From the NCBI GenBank assembly GCA_025449115.1, contig JAHLKC010000170.1:1-64000 (forward strand): 64,000 nucleotides of DNA. The letters run 5' to 3'. Origin of the DNA: Chytridium lagenaria (taxonomy: Eukaryota > Chytridiomycota > Chytridiomycetes > Chytridiales > Chytridiaceae). Shown here in pieces: positions 55,356 to 64,000 of this stretch. Position 1 is the first letter of the stretch, and every line of letters starts with the position of its first letter. Below the pieces are notes generated by a model, which saw only the letters and a program-made list of their open reading frames with translations, did not search any database and was not told where the DNA came from. The position numbers and the translations under genes are program-made.

Positions 55356-55634
55356 GAAAACCAACTTTATCTAATGCTTCTCCTTTACGTATTATTGTAT
55401 AATCACCCGACATATCAAAATATACGTCAAACAAATTTTGAAGAATTGTCAAAGTCAATAAAAGTCAGGAAGAGGAAGTCATGATCCCAAGTTCCATCAT
55501 TCAGCTGGGGCTTGTAGTCCATAAGGATGTTTTTAAATCATATCAAGCATCTCAAAATCACGTCACCAGTCAGTTCTCTTTGGTTTACAATTAATATTAC
55601 ACAAAATGATGAATAAGAAAATAAAAAAAAAAAA

Positions 55635-55695
55635 TGTGAAGGCGCGCGGACATCAAGCTCACGCACGCGCGCCTTCACACGTGCCTTCACGCGCT
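55635..55695 (-). repeat. GC-hairpin repeat, inverted copy
   Basis: Reverse complement of the blocks at 52341-52402 and 56121-56181. Together with 56121-56230 it forms an inverted pair about 110 bp per arm (arms include the following TTTTCTTATTCATCATTTTG). Confidence 0.75.
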
Positions 55696-55697
55696 GA

Positions 55698-55784
55698 GTA
55701 CAGAGTCCAGAAATCAGCCGCTGCGTCCGCATGATGAGCGCAAAATTTTTTTTGGAAAGGGATAACGATTCAACCACCATGCCG
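55698..55784 (+). repeat. Dispersed repeat, copy at 55.7 kb
   Basis: Second copy of the 53604-53710 sequence, with about 20 bp deleted. Confidence 0.7.
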
Positions 55785-56059
55785 AGTCGAACTTTATCAA
55801 GATTCTTGAGGGTTTCTCGTTCCAGAAGGTGGAAAGTACCTACAGCGTCCGTAAAAAAACTACGATTTTGAGACGGTCTCAAAATCGCTGTTTTATAATT
55901 GTTTTTTAGAGCGACGTGTCGCTAACTACTTATACTGGAGGGATTCGAGCCCCTCCTTTGTATTATGTTACTCATTGTGTTACGTTTTCATTATTATTAT
56001 TTTATTTATTCTTTTTATTTAATTATTTAGATAATTAGTTTTAATATTTATCTACTTAA

Positions 56060-56230
56060 TATTTGTTTAAATACTTATCATTTATTTACTTATATAATTA
56101 TTTATTTATTTACTAACTTCAGCGCGTGAAGGCACGTGTGAAGGCGCGCGTGCGTGAGCTTGATGTCCGCGCGCCTTCACAATTTTTTTTCTTATTTTCT
56201 TATTCATCATTTTGTGTATATATTAATTGT
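56060..56230 (+). repeat. AT-rich plus GC-hairpin repeat, copy 3
   Basis: Same two-part structure as 52230-52402; the GC block is at 56121-56181. Confidence 0.7.
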
Positions 56231-56670
56231 ATGTATCGTAATGTTAAAATAAAAATGCGTTCACTTTTTTATAATGTAGATATCTATTCTTTCCGTGAGG
56301 CTTTATTTCCTAGATATAGTTATACGGGCATTATGGTTGGAGGGTTATGCCATTTATCTATAGAGTGAACGATTTTAACATAAATAATATCATCTTCATG
56401 CATTAAACTATCTTTCTCTATAAATGCTTTTATTGAGGTCACTAACACCTGGCCAACACCTTTTTTCATAGAGGAATATACAATGCCGCATAGGGGTTTG
56501 GTTTGAGCCCCTACTGAAGCAATAACTCAAACAGGATGGAGAAGGTGGTCATGAAGAAACGACAGGAACTGAACAGTAGAGGGCTTTAAACCTCTTTCTG
56601 CTCCATAAGAGTGATGAAGGAGTCGTCATGATGGAAGGGAGGAGTAGGATGAGAATGCTGGTCATAAAAC

Positions 56671-56792
56671 AATTAATGAAAAAATCACTAATTAAATTGG
56701 GACCACTGGTCCCAAATCAATTAATGAAAAATCACTAATTAAATTGGGACCACTGGTCCCAAATCAATTAATGAAAAAATCACTAATTAAAT
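56671..56792 (+). repeat. Tandem 47/48-bp repeat with palindrome
   Basis: About 2.6 copies starting AATTAATGAAAAA at 56671, 56719 and 56766. Each full unit has the perfect palindrome TTGGGACCA-C-TGGTCCCAA. Confidence 0.85.
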
Positions 56793-57177
56793 GCGACAAC
56801 AGCAGACGACTAACCCATAAAGCGCTGGGGTGAAGTGTAGAAAAAGCAAGTGAGAGGAATTGAACCCCTCAAAAAGCATGATAGTTTGTTGTGTAAAGTA
56901 AAGGAAATGTTGGAAACTACCACCAAAATGCTGCAAGGGTGTGAAGAAGTCCAGCGGAAACAGTGAAGAGCATAAATAGTTAAAGGGATTAGTGTTAAGG
57001 ACGGGAAGGGAGGGGAAGATTAATTATATAGATGGTATGGGTGATTAGTGAGAAGGTATGAAAGAACATAAGAGAAAGAACATAAGAGAAGTGCATAAAA
57101 CTGAGCGCATTGAAAAATATCAGGGTGATAGCCATTAGCATCCTCAACATCCATTCATCATACCTAATTACCTCCTC

Positions 57178-57447
57178 TTGATCCTCATCAACCCATCATA
57201 TCCATCATGTGGTCCTGGGCTCAATGGATTATCACCATCAAGATCCATCCAGAGAGTGCATAGGTGTTTTAGGGATATCAATGAGTTGAGGGTAGAGTTA
57301 GATAGGGTGGAATACCGGGAAGGAACAATGGTTGAGTGCTTGTGTCTGCTACAAAGAGTGTTGATGGAGGGGTGGAGGGAAAGTGTTATAAGGGCCTGTG
57401 GGTTAGAAGGTTATGTATTTTATTGTAATGAACAATCAAACGACTGA
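57178..57447 (+). CDS. Small open frame, unrecognised
   Basis: 89 codons with ordinary amino-acid usage (FRDINELRVELDRVEYREGT, LLQRVLMEGWRESVI) inside the candidate foldback element, ending TGA. It looks like part of a helical protein; no family recognised. It could be a captured exon or chance. Confidence 0.2.
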   Translation: MILINPSYPSCGPGLNGLSPSRSIQRVHRCFRDINELRVELDRVEYREGTMVECLCLLQRVLMEGWRESVIRACGLEGYVFYCNEQSND

Positions 57448-57663
57448 ATATATGAGAAATACGATGAATTTTACGAACGACTGAATTACTAAATAGGAAG
57501 AGTCGACAGCGATAAGAAAGAAAGAGAGACAATAATTATAAAGTATTTTATTATATATAAAAAGATGTCACATTATAAAAAAATATTATAAATAAGTCAT
57601 AAGAGATATAATGAATAGGGTTTTATAAACATGAAATAGAGAATAAAATATGAGCGAAGTTTT

Positions 57664-57685
57664 GACGAGACAGCGCTGTCTCGTC
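57664..57685. repeat. Perfect 22-bp palindrome
   Basis: Arms GACGAGACAGC and GCTGTCTCGTC with no loop, in AT-rich surroundings. Confidence 0.8.
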
Positions 57686-58186
57686 CAAAGTCACTCGCTG
57701 TGAAAAACAATGTATAAAACATAAAAAACAATGTATAAAAAATAAAGGTGCAATGACAAATATAATTTAAAAAGTATAAAATAAAATGAATTAAATAAAG
57801 ATAATTAAATAAATAATAGAAAAAGTAACGTTAATAAATAAAGTAAAGAAATTAATAAATAAAGTAAAATATTTAAAATTAATAATATTAGTAATGTATT
57901 ATAAATAATTAGTAATATATAAGTAAATAATAATAGAAATAAAAATTAAAAAATAAAAAAAGAACGTAATACAAAGGAGAGGGCTTGAACCCCTCCAATA
58001 CAATATAGAGAGTTAGAGCGACACGTCGCTTTAAAAAACAATTATAAAAACAGCGTTTTGAGACCGGCGGTCTCAGAATCGCTGATTTTATAATTGCTTC
58101 TTAAAGTGACAAATGTCACTATAAGAACAATAAGAAAAAAATGAAAAAAGGAAAACACCGAAGGACAAAGAACAATAAAAACAAAG

Positions 58187-58220
58187 AACTGCAGAGAGGG
58201 TTCGAACCCCTCATGCAGTT
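58187..58220 (+). ncRNA. tRNA-minihelix-like hairpin
   Basis: A 7-bp stem (AACTGCA/TGCAGTT) encloses a perfect T-arm: GAGGG, loop TTCGAAC, CCCTC. No D-arm or anticodon arm is adjacent, so it is not a complete tRNA gene. TTCGAAC also matches part of a Pol III B box. Confidence 0.45.
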
Positions 58221-58239
58221 GGATTGTGTGAAGTGTTTG

Positions 58240-58640
58240 GTCATTGGAAGAGGTTAAGGGGTGTTGGTTGGTGGGGACTGTTGGTGGTGGTAAATGGAGG
58301 AGTGTTCTGGGTGGGGGTGAGAAGTGGTGGGTGGTGGTGGAGTGGTCGGGGAGTGGTGGATGGTGCTGGGGATGGTTGGTGGTGGTGGTGGATGGAGGAG
58401 AGGTCTGGTTAGGGGATGAGAAGTGGTGGGTGATGGTGGGTGGTGGTGGAGTGGTCGGGGAGTGGTGAATGGTGGTGATGGTGCGGATGGTTGCTAGTGG
58501 TGGTGAGAAGTGGTCAGGAGTGAGGGGGGTAGAATGGGGTGGTGGTGGAGTGGTTGGGGGATTGTGGGTGGGATGGTTGGTGTTGGTGGTTGGAGTGGTG
58601 GTGTGGGCAGTAGGGGTGGTGGTGGGTGCGGGGTAGTGAG
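58240..58640 (+). repeat. GGT/GTGG-rich microsatellite tract
   Basis: About 400 bp of imperfect GGT repeats on plus, with almost no C; quadruplex-prone. The long minus-strand Thr/Pro frame over it is a by-product. Confidence 0.85.
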
Positions 58641-58646
58641 AGGTCC

Positions 58647-58678
58647 ACGGCATGAGGGGGTCGAACCCTTGATGCCGT
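58647..58678 (-). ncRNA. tRNA-minihelix-like hairpin
   Basis: A 7-bp stem (ACGGCAT/ATGCCGT) encloses a T-arm-like inner stem with loop TTCGACC on the minus strand. Same layout as 58187-58220 with a different outer stem. Confidence 0.45.
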
Positions 58679-59019
58679 TGCATTGAAATTTGTTGACGAA
58701 AAAAAGGGAAATGGTGCCTGCTTATGTGAAAAACGTAATTAATCTGTTTTCAAAAATTTAAATTAAAAATTTAATGTACGTATTACAAAATGAATAACAA
58801 ACTCTAGATTAAATATTAATAAAATTAAATCATATGATCGAATAGTATTGGAAACCTTATTCTAACACCGGATAATTACAATGAGAAAATAGTAATTCTC
58901 AGAAATAGCATCGACGTGGCGGCGGTTCGAATCCGGCTTCAAACCGAATGTCTTTAATTGTTTTTTTTTTTTTTTGAAGCAAGTCCGAATCCGGTGCTGG
59001 GCATTTTGTGGTCGTAATA

Positions 59020-59036
59020 CTGGGTTCGAATCCCAG
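59020..59036 (+). ncRNA. Perfect tRNA T-arm motif without a tRNA
   Basis: CTGGG, loop TTCGAAT, CCCAG, followed by TTCGACCC like an acceptor strand, but no matching 5' strand GGGTCGAA lies upstream. A related motif lies at 58919-58937. Probably a tRNA fragment or SINE remnant. Confidence 0.4.
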
Positions 59037-59516
59037 TTCGACCCTTCTTTTTGGCCCCTTACCATACCGTACCACGTTCAACTGGGTATTGGCGGGGAAG
59101 GGGAAGAAGGAGAGGTTGAAGAAAAAACAGGAGGGGACATTGGTTGCGTTGTATGCTAATGGATGATAAATATCTACAGCCTAAGAATACCTAGCTTTAG
59201 GACGCGTCGGGGTGTGTACAGACACGTCATGAGAGCCTGGATGCAACATGACGGGTGCTACGCGCGTCGCGACGCGTTAGGGGGGGGTTTCTCTTAGTGG
59301 ATAAGGGTGTTTTTGGTTGTTTTCGCGTTGTGTCTGTACCGTTCCCTTATTTGTCATCATCGTGTGCAGCCTTTTTCCTCCTTTTCCCCTTATTTTTTTG
59401 TCTTTTATCGCACGAGGTCCTTGTCTTTGTGACGGACGGGTGTGTGTCTTTAATAGATACGAGTAAGAGGGGAGGAAAGTTATTTTCGGACTACTTCAAG
59501 AGAGAAGAGGGGGGTG

Positions 59517-59627
59517 TTAGTGTACAATTGTTAGAGGGATCAGTACACTCCTTTATTCAGCTATATTTTGTCACTATACACAGGTCCTGTCGTCTCTAGT
59601 ATGCACCCAGCAGCACAGTAACAACAA
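59517..59627 (+). repeat. Possible short LTR
   Basis: Begins TGTTAGTGTACAATTG and ends near CAGTAACAACA, about 130 bp before a gag-like ATG. No second copy in the window, so the call is tentative. Confidence 0.25.
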
Positions 59628-59760
59628 AAAGGGAGATATCAGGTATACCTGTAAGGGTGTTCGTTCCTTGACAGAAGTGGTTGTGTCCATTATCGTTCGA
59701 AAAAAGTCGAGTCTTCAAAGTTACCAACTCCACAACCTTCATTGTACCTTAAGAACCATC

Positions 59761-59976
59761 ATGGCGGGATTTTCGGGATCCATGGGGTTGACAGGGTTTC
59801 CTACATTTGACGGAACGAATGAGTACCATTTTCGAGAGGAACTGGGTAAACTGTACTCACAAATCAAGCTCTCTGGAGCAAAATCGACGGATGCGGCCAT
59901 CATCGTCTTCGTTATCACTCACTGCTTCTTGGGGCTAGCCACGTCAGCTCTGCAGCAAAGGAGTGGCAAGACATAA
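59761..59976 (+). pseudogene. LTR-retrotransposon gag fragment
   Basis: ATG 59761 (MAGFSGSMGL) then FPTFDGTNEYHFREELGKLY and ITHCFLGLA, the opening pattern of Ty1/copia-type gag proteins (target-sequence Phe-x-Gly-x-N-Y). The frame ends at 59976, but a neighbouring frame continues with SAAKEWQDITKA to about 60040; nothing like protease, integrase or RT follows. A truncated insertion. Confidence 0.45.
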
Positions 59977-60049
59977 CCAAGGCGGCCGGTCGTCCCCTTA
60001 TCTTCAATAGTGCAATACTTTATCTCAGACTTTTAGAGCTATAAATGCT

Positions 60050-61400
60050 GCACCTTTACCACGTGTGTTCCAACCTATCATTACATTAATAAATATAAAT
60101 GATGATTAAGCTATGGCTAATTTCAAGCGTTTATATTGATTATAAAAGCACCATACTAGCAGAATGGGTTTTGTATAAACATGTCAACGTCTTATTAAGA
60201 CAGCACCTTTCCGATGCGTTCTACGCTTTAACTACTCACGGTATTTGTACTCAGTCTATGCGTTCGGTGAGTTTCAATTGTAGCGCCGTGTACACCTACC
60301 CTTCAATGTCTTCTAGTTTATGCTGCACTCAACATTTAACTTAATATAAGGGTACTGTAATGTAACCATTTCCCACATATTTTGCCCATTCCTTTTTTTG
60401 ACGATAGACAACGGCTACCAAATATCAAGGCTGTGGAGGTCGGTGATGACCCCCTTCATAAGTAAAGTTAGAATCCGAATTCCAGAAATTCAATTTGTCA
60501 CTCGAGGTCCATAACTCCTATCCGCCCTCCCAACCTTCACTCTATGGTGCGGATTTCAGTACTTTTCATCAGAACGCGTCAATTATAACCATTACGCGTG
60601 TATTGCACGTGTGAGTATGACCACGTTCACGCAAAAAAATTGGATTTGAAAGGTACCTCTATAAGTAAAACGAAAATGTCCATGTATGGGAACAATAACA
60701 CACCACTGTTGAACTTCAACATCTACACTGAACCTGTGTTAAATGTGATCTTCCTCATGTAATGAAGGTGATGTTGTTGACCCTGTTTAAATATGTCTAA
60801 GAATGGTCCTCGCGAGGTCAGTCAATGACTAAGTGATAGTCCGATGTTGATTATAACAACAACGTTCATATGCTTGAAAGCAAACTATATTATACCAAGT
60901 GTGTCAAATGCTTCTGTGAGTCAGTGTGAAGATTATAAGATCAGAAAACTCACATTAAAAAGTTGGTCAAAGTAAAACATTGGCGCAATATGTTTCTCAC
61001 CATGCCGTCACAGTAGTAAGCCCACTGAGCGTAGCAACGCTTGTTGTACCTATTTCAGCGTGGGCTATCAATGGAAAAGGTCCATGCATCAGGAAGCCTT
61101 TTCCAAACTGCTGCATTGTCTGCCAGGTTCGATGGGTGTCCAGTGCCGCTGTGATCCAAATGCACCAAACTCTACCATAATGTGCAAAACAAGAATAAAG
61201 TAGTGCATGAGCAGAGCCCAATAAGCATGCCGCTGGCATAGCGTCTATGATGTATATCGTTTGCAGTGCTGCGCTGCCAGAATGAGTCTGAGCCAAGTCA
61301 TGTATAGACAAAAAGATGCGCAACACGATATGCATATGATATGAAAAGCACAATGTCTTAGGGTTAGGGAGGGAAATCTTTCACTGCAAAAAAACCAGCA
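60050..61400. other. Intergenic, no supported gene
   Basis: AT-rich, with scattered short frames lacking domains. It ends at the 5' region of the LINE. Confidence 0.5.
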
Positions 61401-61402
61401 AA

Positions 61403-61873
61403 GTGCCAAAAGCAACGAAAGAAAACCCATCATCAACACCCCATCCCGAGCCGTACACCGCTCCCATCGCTCCACCGCCATCTACACCTGTAGATCGGCT
61501 TGAGGCCATCACCCAGTTCCAATTCCTGGAAAAACAGAGCTGGGCTAACTTAGATAAGTCGAGATTAGTTTGTTTCAATTGTAGTCAAAAGGGAACCCAG
61601 TGGACGAATAAAGGAATATCTGGAGCTGCGACTGGAACTGGAACCCGACGTCTATCACTACGCTGCGACGGGAAGTCTGGAGGTAAACCGTGTGGTAAAT
61701 ACACTCGGTTTATTGGATTGCTGGAGAAACAGACAGATTCGGACTATTTAGACATAGGATCCCAGATTGAATCTGCCCACCAAATCCTATCCCTTGCCAA
61801 TCGCACGGATCTGGCCTCGTTACGCCACTCCACGCTCCGCCGTACGTCTTCTCCAACCCCCTCGGCCCTGTAA
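61403..61873 (+). CDS. LINE ORF1 N-terminal segment with Cys pairs
   Basis: Open frame with a GTG as first possible initiator (no ATG). It contains LVCFNCSQKGTQWT and, 26 residues on, LRCDGKSGGKPCGKYTRF, a CX2C plus CX7C pattern that could bind zinc. It stops at 61871-61873, but frame 1 is open from 61771 through ORF1. One frame change in the 61771-61873 overlap would make a single long ORF1. It may instead be a separate small ORF. Confidence 0.5.
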   Translation: MPKATKENPSSTPHPEPYTAPIAPPPSTPVDRLEAITQFQFLEKQSWANLDKSRLVCFNCSQKGTQWTNKGISGAATGTGTRRLSLRCDGKSGGKPCGKYTRFIGLLEKQTDSDYLDIGSQIESAHQILSLANRTDLASLRHSTLRRTSSPTPSAL

Positions 61874-62151
61874 AAGCCCCAAACCGTCCATCATCCTTTG
61901 TTTTCCCTGCCTCCCAGACTGATCCGACAACCAAAACCCGCCCTATATCCTCTTTTTTCCTACCCACCCGCTCCTCTACACCTACCAGTGACATCACCGA
62001 CCTCACTGCTGAAGCCGGATCTCCCGTTACTACTAACCTCCATACACTATCTGAGCCCTCCTCTCCATCCTCTCGATCCCATTTTCCTTTTTTTCTTACC
62101 CCAAACAGTTTGACAATTCCGACACCCATCAAACTTGAAGACAACATCAAG

Positions 62152-63474
62152 ATGGCCTCCCGCAAGAAACCAGCCCTTGACACCCCCAGTCGGCTCACCT
62201 CCCCATCCCTCAATGCACACCCCGACGAGATCACCCAGCTCCAGCAAACCCTTGAAGAAATCCGGGAGGAAGCCAACCAACGTGAAGCCCAGGCCAAAAT
62301 TAATGCGGAACGACTTGATAAACAAAACGCCGACCTCCACAAAGCCCTCCAGCGAATGACGGAACAAGTGGAGATCCTGAATGCTCGTCTTGAAGCCAAG
62401 GACAAGGAACTTGACCTGCTCCGCACCAAGATTGCTACGGCTTCTCCCGCACCCAAAGACCCTCCCGCATCAAGGCCGACGAGAAGGGAACCTGACACCA
62501 CCTCTGAGATGGAGGAGGTCGAACTTGGTGAAGTTCCTGAACCTAGGCGGGTACGTAAATCCATCCAACGCCGTCAACAGCTGGTGCACGACGTTATCGC
62601 CACATTGAAGGAGTCTGGATTGCTTCAAGTCCCCCAATCTCCTCCAGTATCTGCTCAACGAGGTCCCCAGCCGCGTATCTTTTCTGAGAATTTCGATATA
62701 TCCAGCACATCCTCCTTTGTCGACACTCCTCGCAGCTATGCTGCTGCCGCCCGTAATATTTTTCGCAACTCAGCCTCGGCCTTGGATGCTGCTCGCATCG
62801 TTTTCCGCAGTAGCTTCCCCCGCAGCACCATCACCCGCCTCGAAAACGTATACCTTAAAGCCTCCGTCCCCTCTGGCACTCTCTGGCCTAAAAGATTCCT
62901 TATCATGCGTGAAGCACTCAAGACCTTAGGCATCAAGGAAGGTATCGTCGACATGAGCTTCGTAGGGGGGTCCGTCGTACACTTACTCGTCAGTAATGAG
63001 AAAGTGGATGAAGTTGAGGAGGCTCTACGCAAAGCTGGACGCTTACTGGTCGACTTTGATCCACTGGGGGTCCCAGATCTCCCATCCAACCAAGGACGAT
63101 CCTCTACTGAGTTGAAAAGAATGGCACATGACAACTGTGTTAAGCGCCTTGGCAACCTATATGCCCGTGGTGGACAACATACCAAAGATGCAGTCACTCG
63201 TGATTTACCTACCTCTGTGGTAGATGGAATTTTAGCCTTTGCTAATACATTTTCTAGTCACCAGGTTTTCGGCCACCCAGAACCCAACGAAGACACCACC
63301 AAAGGCAGCACGATAACCGGGCAGAAGAGCGAGGGCCCAAAAATGATCTTGAAACGCCCTGCCTCCCCCTCACAGGACCCTCGGCTTCCATCAAAGAACC
63401 GCTTTACCGCCCTCGACATCGATACCGTCATGACTGAAAACGCCGCTCAAGTCGACAACAACATCAATGGTTGA
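62152..63474 (+). CDS. LINE ORF1 protein
   Basis: First ATG of the frame at 62152 (MASRKKPALDTP), 440 residues, with the frame open far upstream. A long coiled coil spans residues about 24-95 (ITQLQQTLEEIREEANQ, LHKALQRMTEQVEIL, LEAKDKELDLLRTK). An Arg/Glu-rich linker leads to a globular part (YLKASVPSGTLWPKRFLIMR, ALKTLGIKEGIVDMSFVGG, VDEVEEALRKAGRLLV) with the look of an RNA-binding fold, then a Pro/Ser tail. This matches L1-type ORF1 proteins, which trimerise and coat element RNA. It ends at TGA 63472-63474, overlapping ORF2 by 8 nt. Confidence 0.75.
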   Translation: MASRKKPALDTPSRLTSPSLNAHPDEITQLQQTLEEIREEANQREAQAKINAERLDKQNADLHKALQRMTEQVEILNARLEAKDKELDLLRTKIATASPAPKDPPASRPTRREPDTTSEMEEVELGEVPEPRRVRKSIQRRQQLVHDVIATLKESGLLQVPQSPPVSAQRGPQPRIFSENFDISSTSSFVDTPRSYAAAARNIFRNSASALDAARIVFRSSFPRSTITRLENVYLKASVPSGTLWPKRFLIMREALKTLGIKEGIVDMSFVGGSVVHLLVSNEKVDEVEEALRKAGRLLVDFDPLGVPDLPSNQGRSSTELKRMAHDNCVKRLGNLYARGGQHTKDAVTRDLPTSVVDGILAFANTFSSHQVFGHPEPNEDTTKGSTITGQKSEGPKMILKRPASPSQDPRLPSKNRFTALDIDTVMTENAAQVDNNING

Positions 63475-64000
63475 TGTCGACCCTGGCAGCAATATTATAC
63501 GCTTTGGCTTTCTGAATGTACAAGGTCTTAGTGGGAAGGCAGAAGCGGTGCTAGCGACGTGTGAAGAAGAGGACTTGGATTTGATGATGATGGTGGAAAC
63601 ATGGTTGGCACCCACCGATGGGGTACCATTAGGAAGGGTGATCATGAATGGCTGTGCACCGGCTAAACCGAAATTAGCCAGAGGGATGGGAACGGGACGT
63701 AGAGGTGAGAGAGGGGTTTTGGTATGCTCTGCTGGGGAAAAGACGGTACGGACGGAAGGTATTGAGAAAGACGATGGAGGGAGATGGGTGGCTTACAAGG
63801 TTGGAGTGCTGGTGGTGGTGGTTGGGTACCTCCCACCTATGATGATGAACCTGGAAGGGGCAAATACGATGATGGAGGCCTTCGACGCATTTCTGGACTC
63901 CATTGTGGATCGGTTTGCAGGGTCTCCAGTAATGGTAGTGGGGGATTTCAATGCACGGATGGGAGCTAGAACAGGAGATACAGTAGTTGTGGGGAATGCG
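63467..64000 (+). CDS. LINE ORF2, AP-endonuclease domain (partial)
   Basis: ATG 63467, 178 codons to the window edge without a stop. Endonuclease/exonuclease/phosphatase motifs in order: LNVQGL (Asn17), VETW (Glu44, metal ligand), VGYLPP (Tyr121) and VGDFNARMG (Asp160, Asn162). This is the nicking domain used for target-primed reverse transcription; the C-terminal catalytic SDH-type motif and the RT lie beyond the window. The start codon sits inside the last codons of ORF1 (ATGGTTGA), so translation may be by termination-reinitiation. Confidence 0.9.
   Translation, partial: MVDVDPGSNIIRFGFLNVQGLSGKAEAVLATCEEEDLDLMMMVETWLAPTDGVPLGRVIMNGCAPAKPKLARGMGTGRRGERGVLVCSAGEKTVRTEGIEKDDGGRWVAYKVGVLVVVVGYLPPMMMNLEGANTMMEAFDAFLDSIVDRFAGSPVMVVGDFNARMGARTGDTVVVGNA

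Larger units (their letters stand above)
55864..58080. mobile_element. Candidate foldback/MITE-like element with inverted ends
   Basis: Left end 55864-55969 and right end 57963-58080 are inverted copies of one sequence. Each carries a GAGACC/GGTCTC palindrome, CGCTGTTTTATAATTG, an AGCGACGTGTCGCT hairpin, a T-arm-like hairpin, and CCTTTGTATTA. The about 2 kb interior holds a GC-hairpin repeat, a 47-bp tandem repeat, the small open frame 57178-57447 and AT-rich DNA; no transposase is seen. No clear target duplication was found, so a chance pair of inverted dispersed repeats remains possible. Confidence 0.5.
61403..64000 (+). mobile_element. Non-LTR retrotransposon (LINE), 5' part
   Basis: Contains an ORF1 with coiled coil and nucleic-acid-binding region and an ORF2 beginning with an apurinic/apyrimidinic endonuclease. 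The element continues past the window, where reverse transcriptase is expected. The 5' end is not defined by a repeat, so 61403 is only the first coding position seen. Confidence 0.85.

Noticed and set aside
58042..58683. 213-codon Thr/Pro-rich minus-strand protein
   Set aside because: Created by the GGT microsatellite; the flanking parts are T-arm-like hairpins, not a signal peptide or domain.
58960..59050. Complete tRNA gene
   Set aside because: A perfect T-arm is present, but no pairing acceptor strand, D-arm or anticodon stem could be placed.
61710..62564. 284-codon minus-strand open frame
   Set aside because: Shadow of LINE ORF1; low-complexity Ser/Arg/Val reading antisense to a coiled-coil protein with clear domains.

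Overview
The window is nuclear DNA of a fungus. Genes carry short spliceosomal introns of about 48-150 bp (GTAAGT/GTGAGT donors, CTAAC/CTAAT-like branch sites, AG acceptors). Gene content (fungal DUF3455 secreted protein, cytochrome P450, F-box proteins, Kazal inhibitors, a possible centrosomal coiled-coil protein) together with abundant retroelements would fit an early-diverging, possibly zoosporic (chytrid-like) fungus. That placement is inference.

Layout. 0.3-2.4 kb: remnant of a SAP-domain gag-like ORF (minus). 3.0-3.8 kb: intact two-exon DUF3455 secreted protein. 5.5-10.3 kb: two F-box genes, the second long and ankyrin-like. 10.8-15.8 kb: the Aquarius (AQR/Cwf11) spliceosomal helicase. 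16.2-19.1 kb: a divergent pair, a coiled-coil protein resembling SSX2IP/ADIP and an RluA-type pseudouridine synthase. 20.8-23.8 kb: an unrecognised protein with two copies of a 110-residue Cys-rich unit and a tandemly triplicated exon/intron segment. 24.6-33.7 kb: three loci of low-complexity His/Pro- and Arg/Ser-rich coding sequence, probably decayed paralogues. 33.8-39.3 kb: mitochondrial ISA1, an F-box/ApaG protein of the FBXO3 type and a CYP. 40.46-43.16 kb: a complete hAT transposon bounded by an 8-bp target duplication. 43.9-46.2 kb: two Kazal genes, the second broken. 46.2-59.1 kb: gene-poor repeat country with degenerate satellites, inverted repeats and a series of tRNA T-arm-like hairpins. 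59.5-60.0 kb: an LTR-retroelement gag fragment. 61.4-64.0 kb: the 5' part of a LINE with ORF1 and an ORF2 apurinic endonuclease that runs off the window.

A theme runs through the gene models. AQR, the F-box genes, the pseudouridine synthase, the F-box/ApaG gene and the P450 each become colinear with their family if a few single bases, nearly always one missing from a homopolymer run, are accounted for. In the P450 and the pseudouridine synthase the summed exon lengths fall short of a multiple of three by exactly the number of breaks found from protein similarity. Unpolished long-read sequence is therefore at least as likely as true pseudogenes, and calls of 'broken' should be read in that light.

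Functional links between neighbours are few, as is usual in a fungal chromosome: AQR acts in splicing and R-loop biology, the pseudouridine synthase modifies RNA, ISA1 matures mitochondrial 4Fe-4S clusters, the F-box proteins probably feed SCF ubiquitin ligases, and the Kazal and DUF3455 proteins are secreted or surface-bound.
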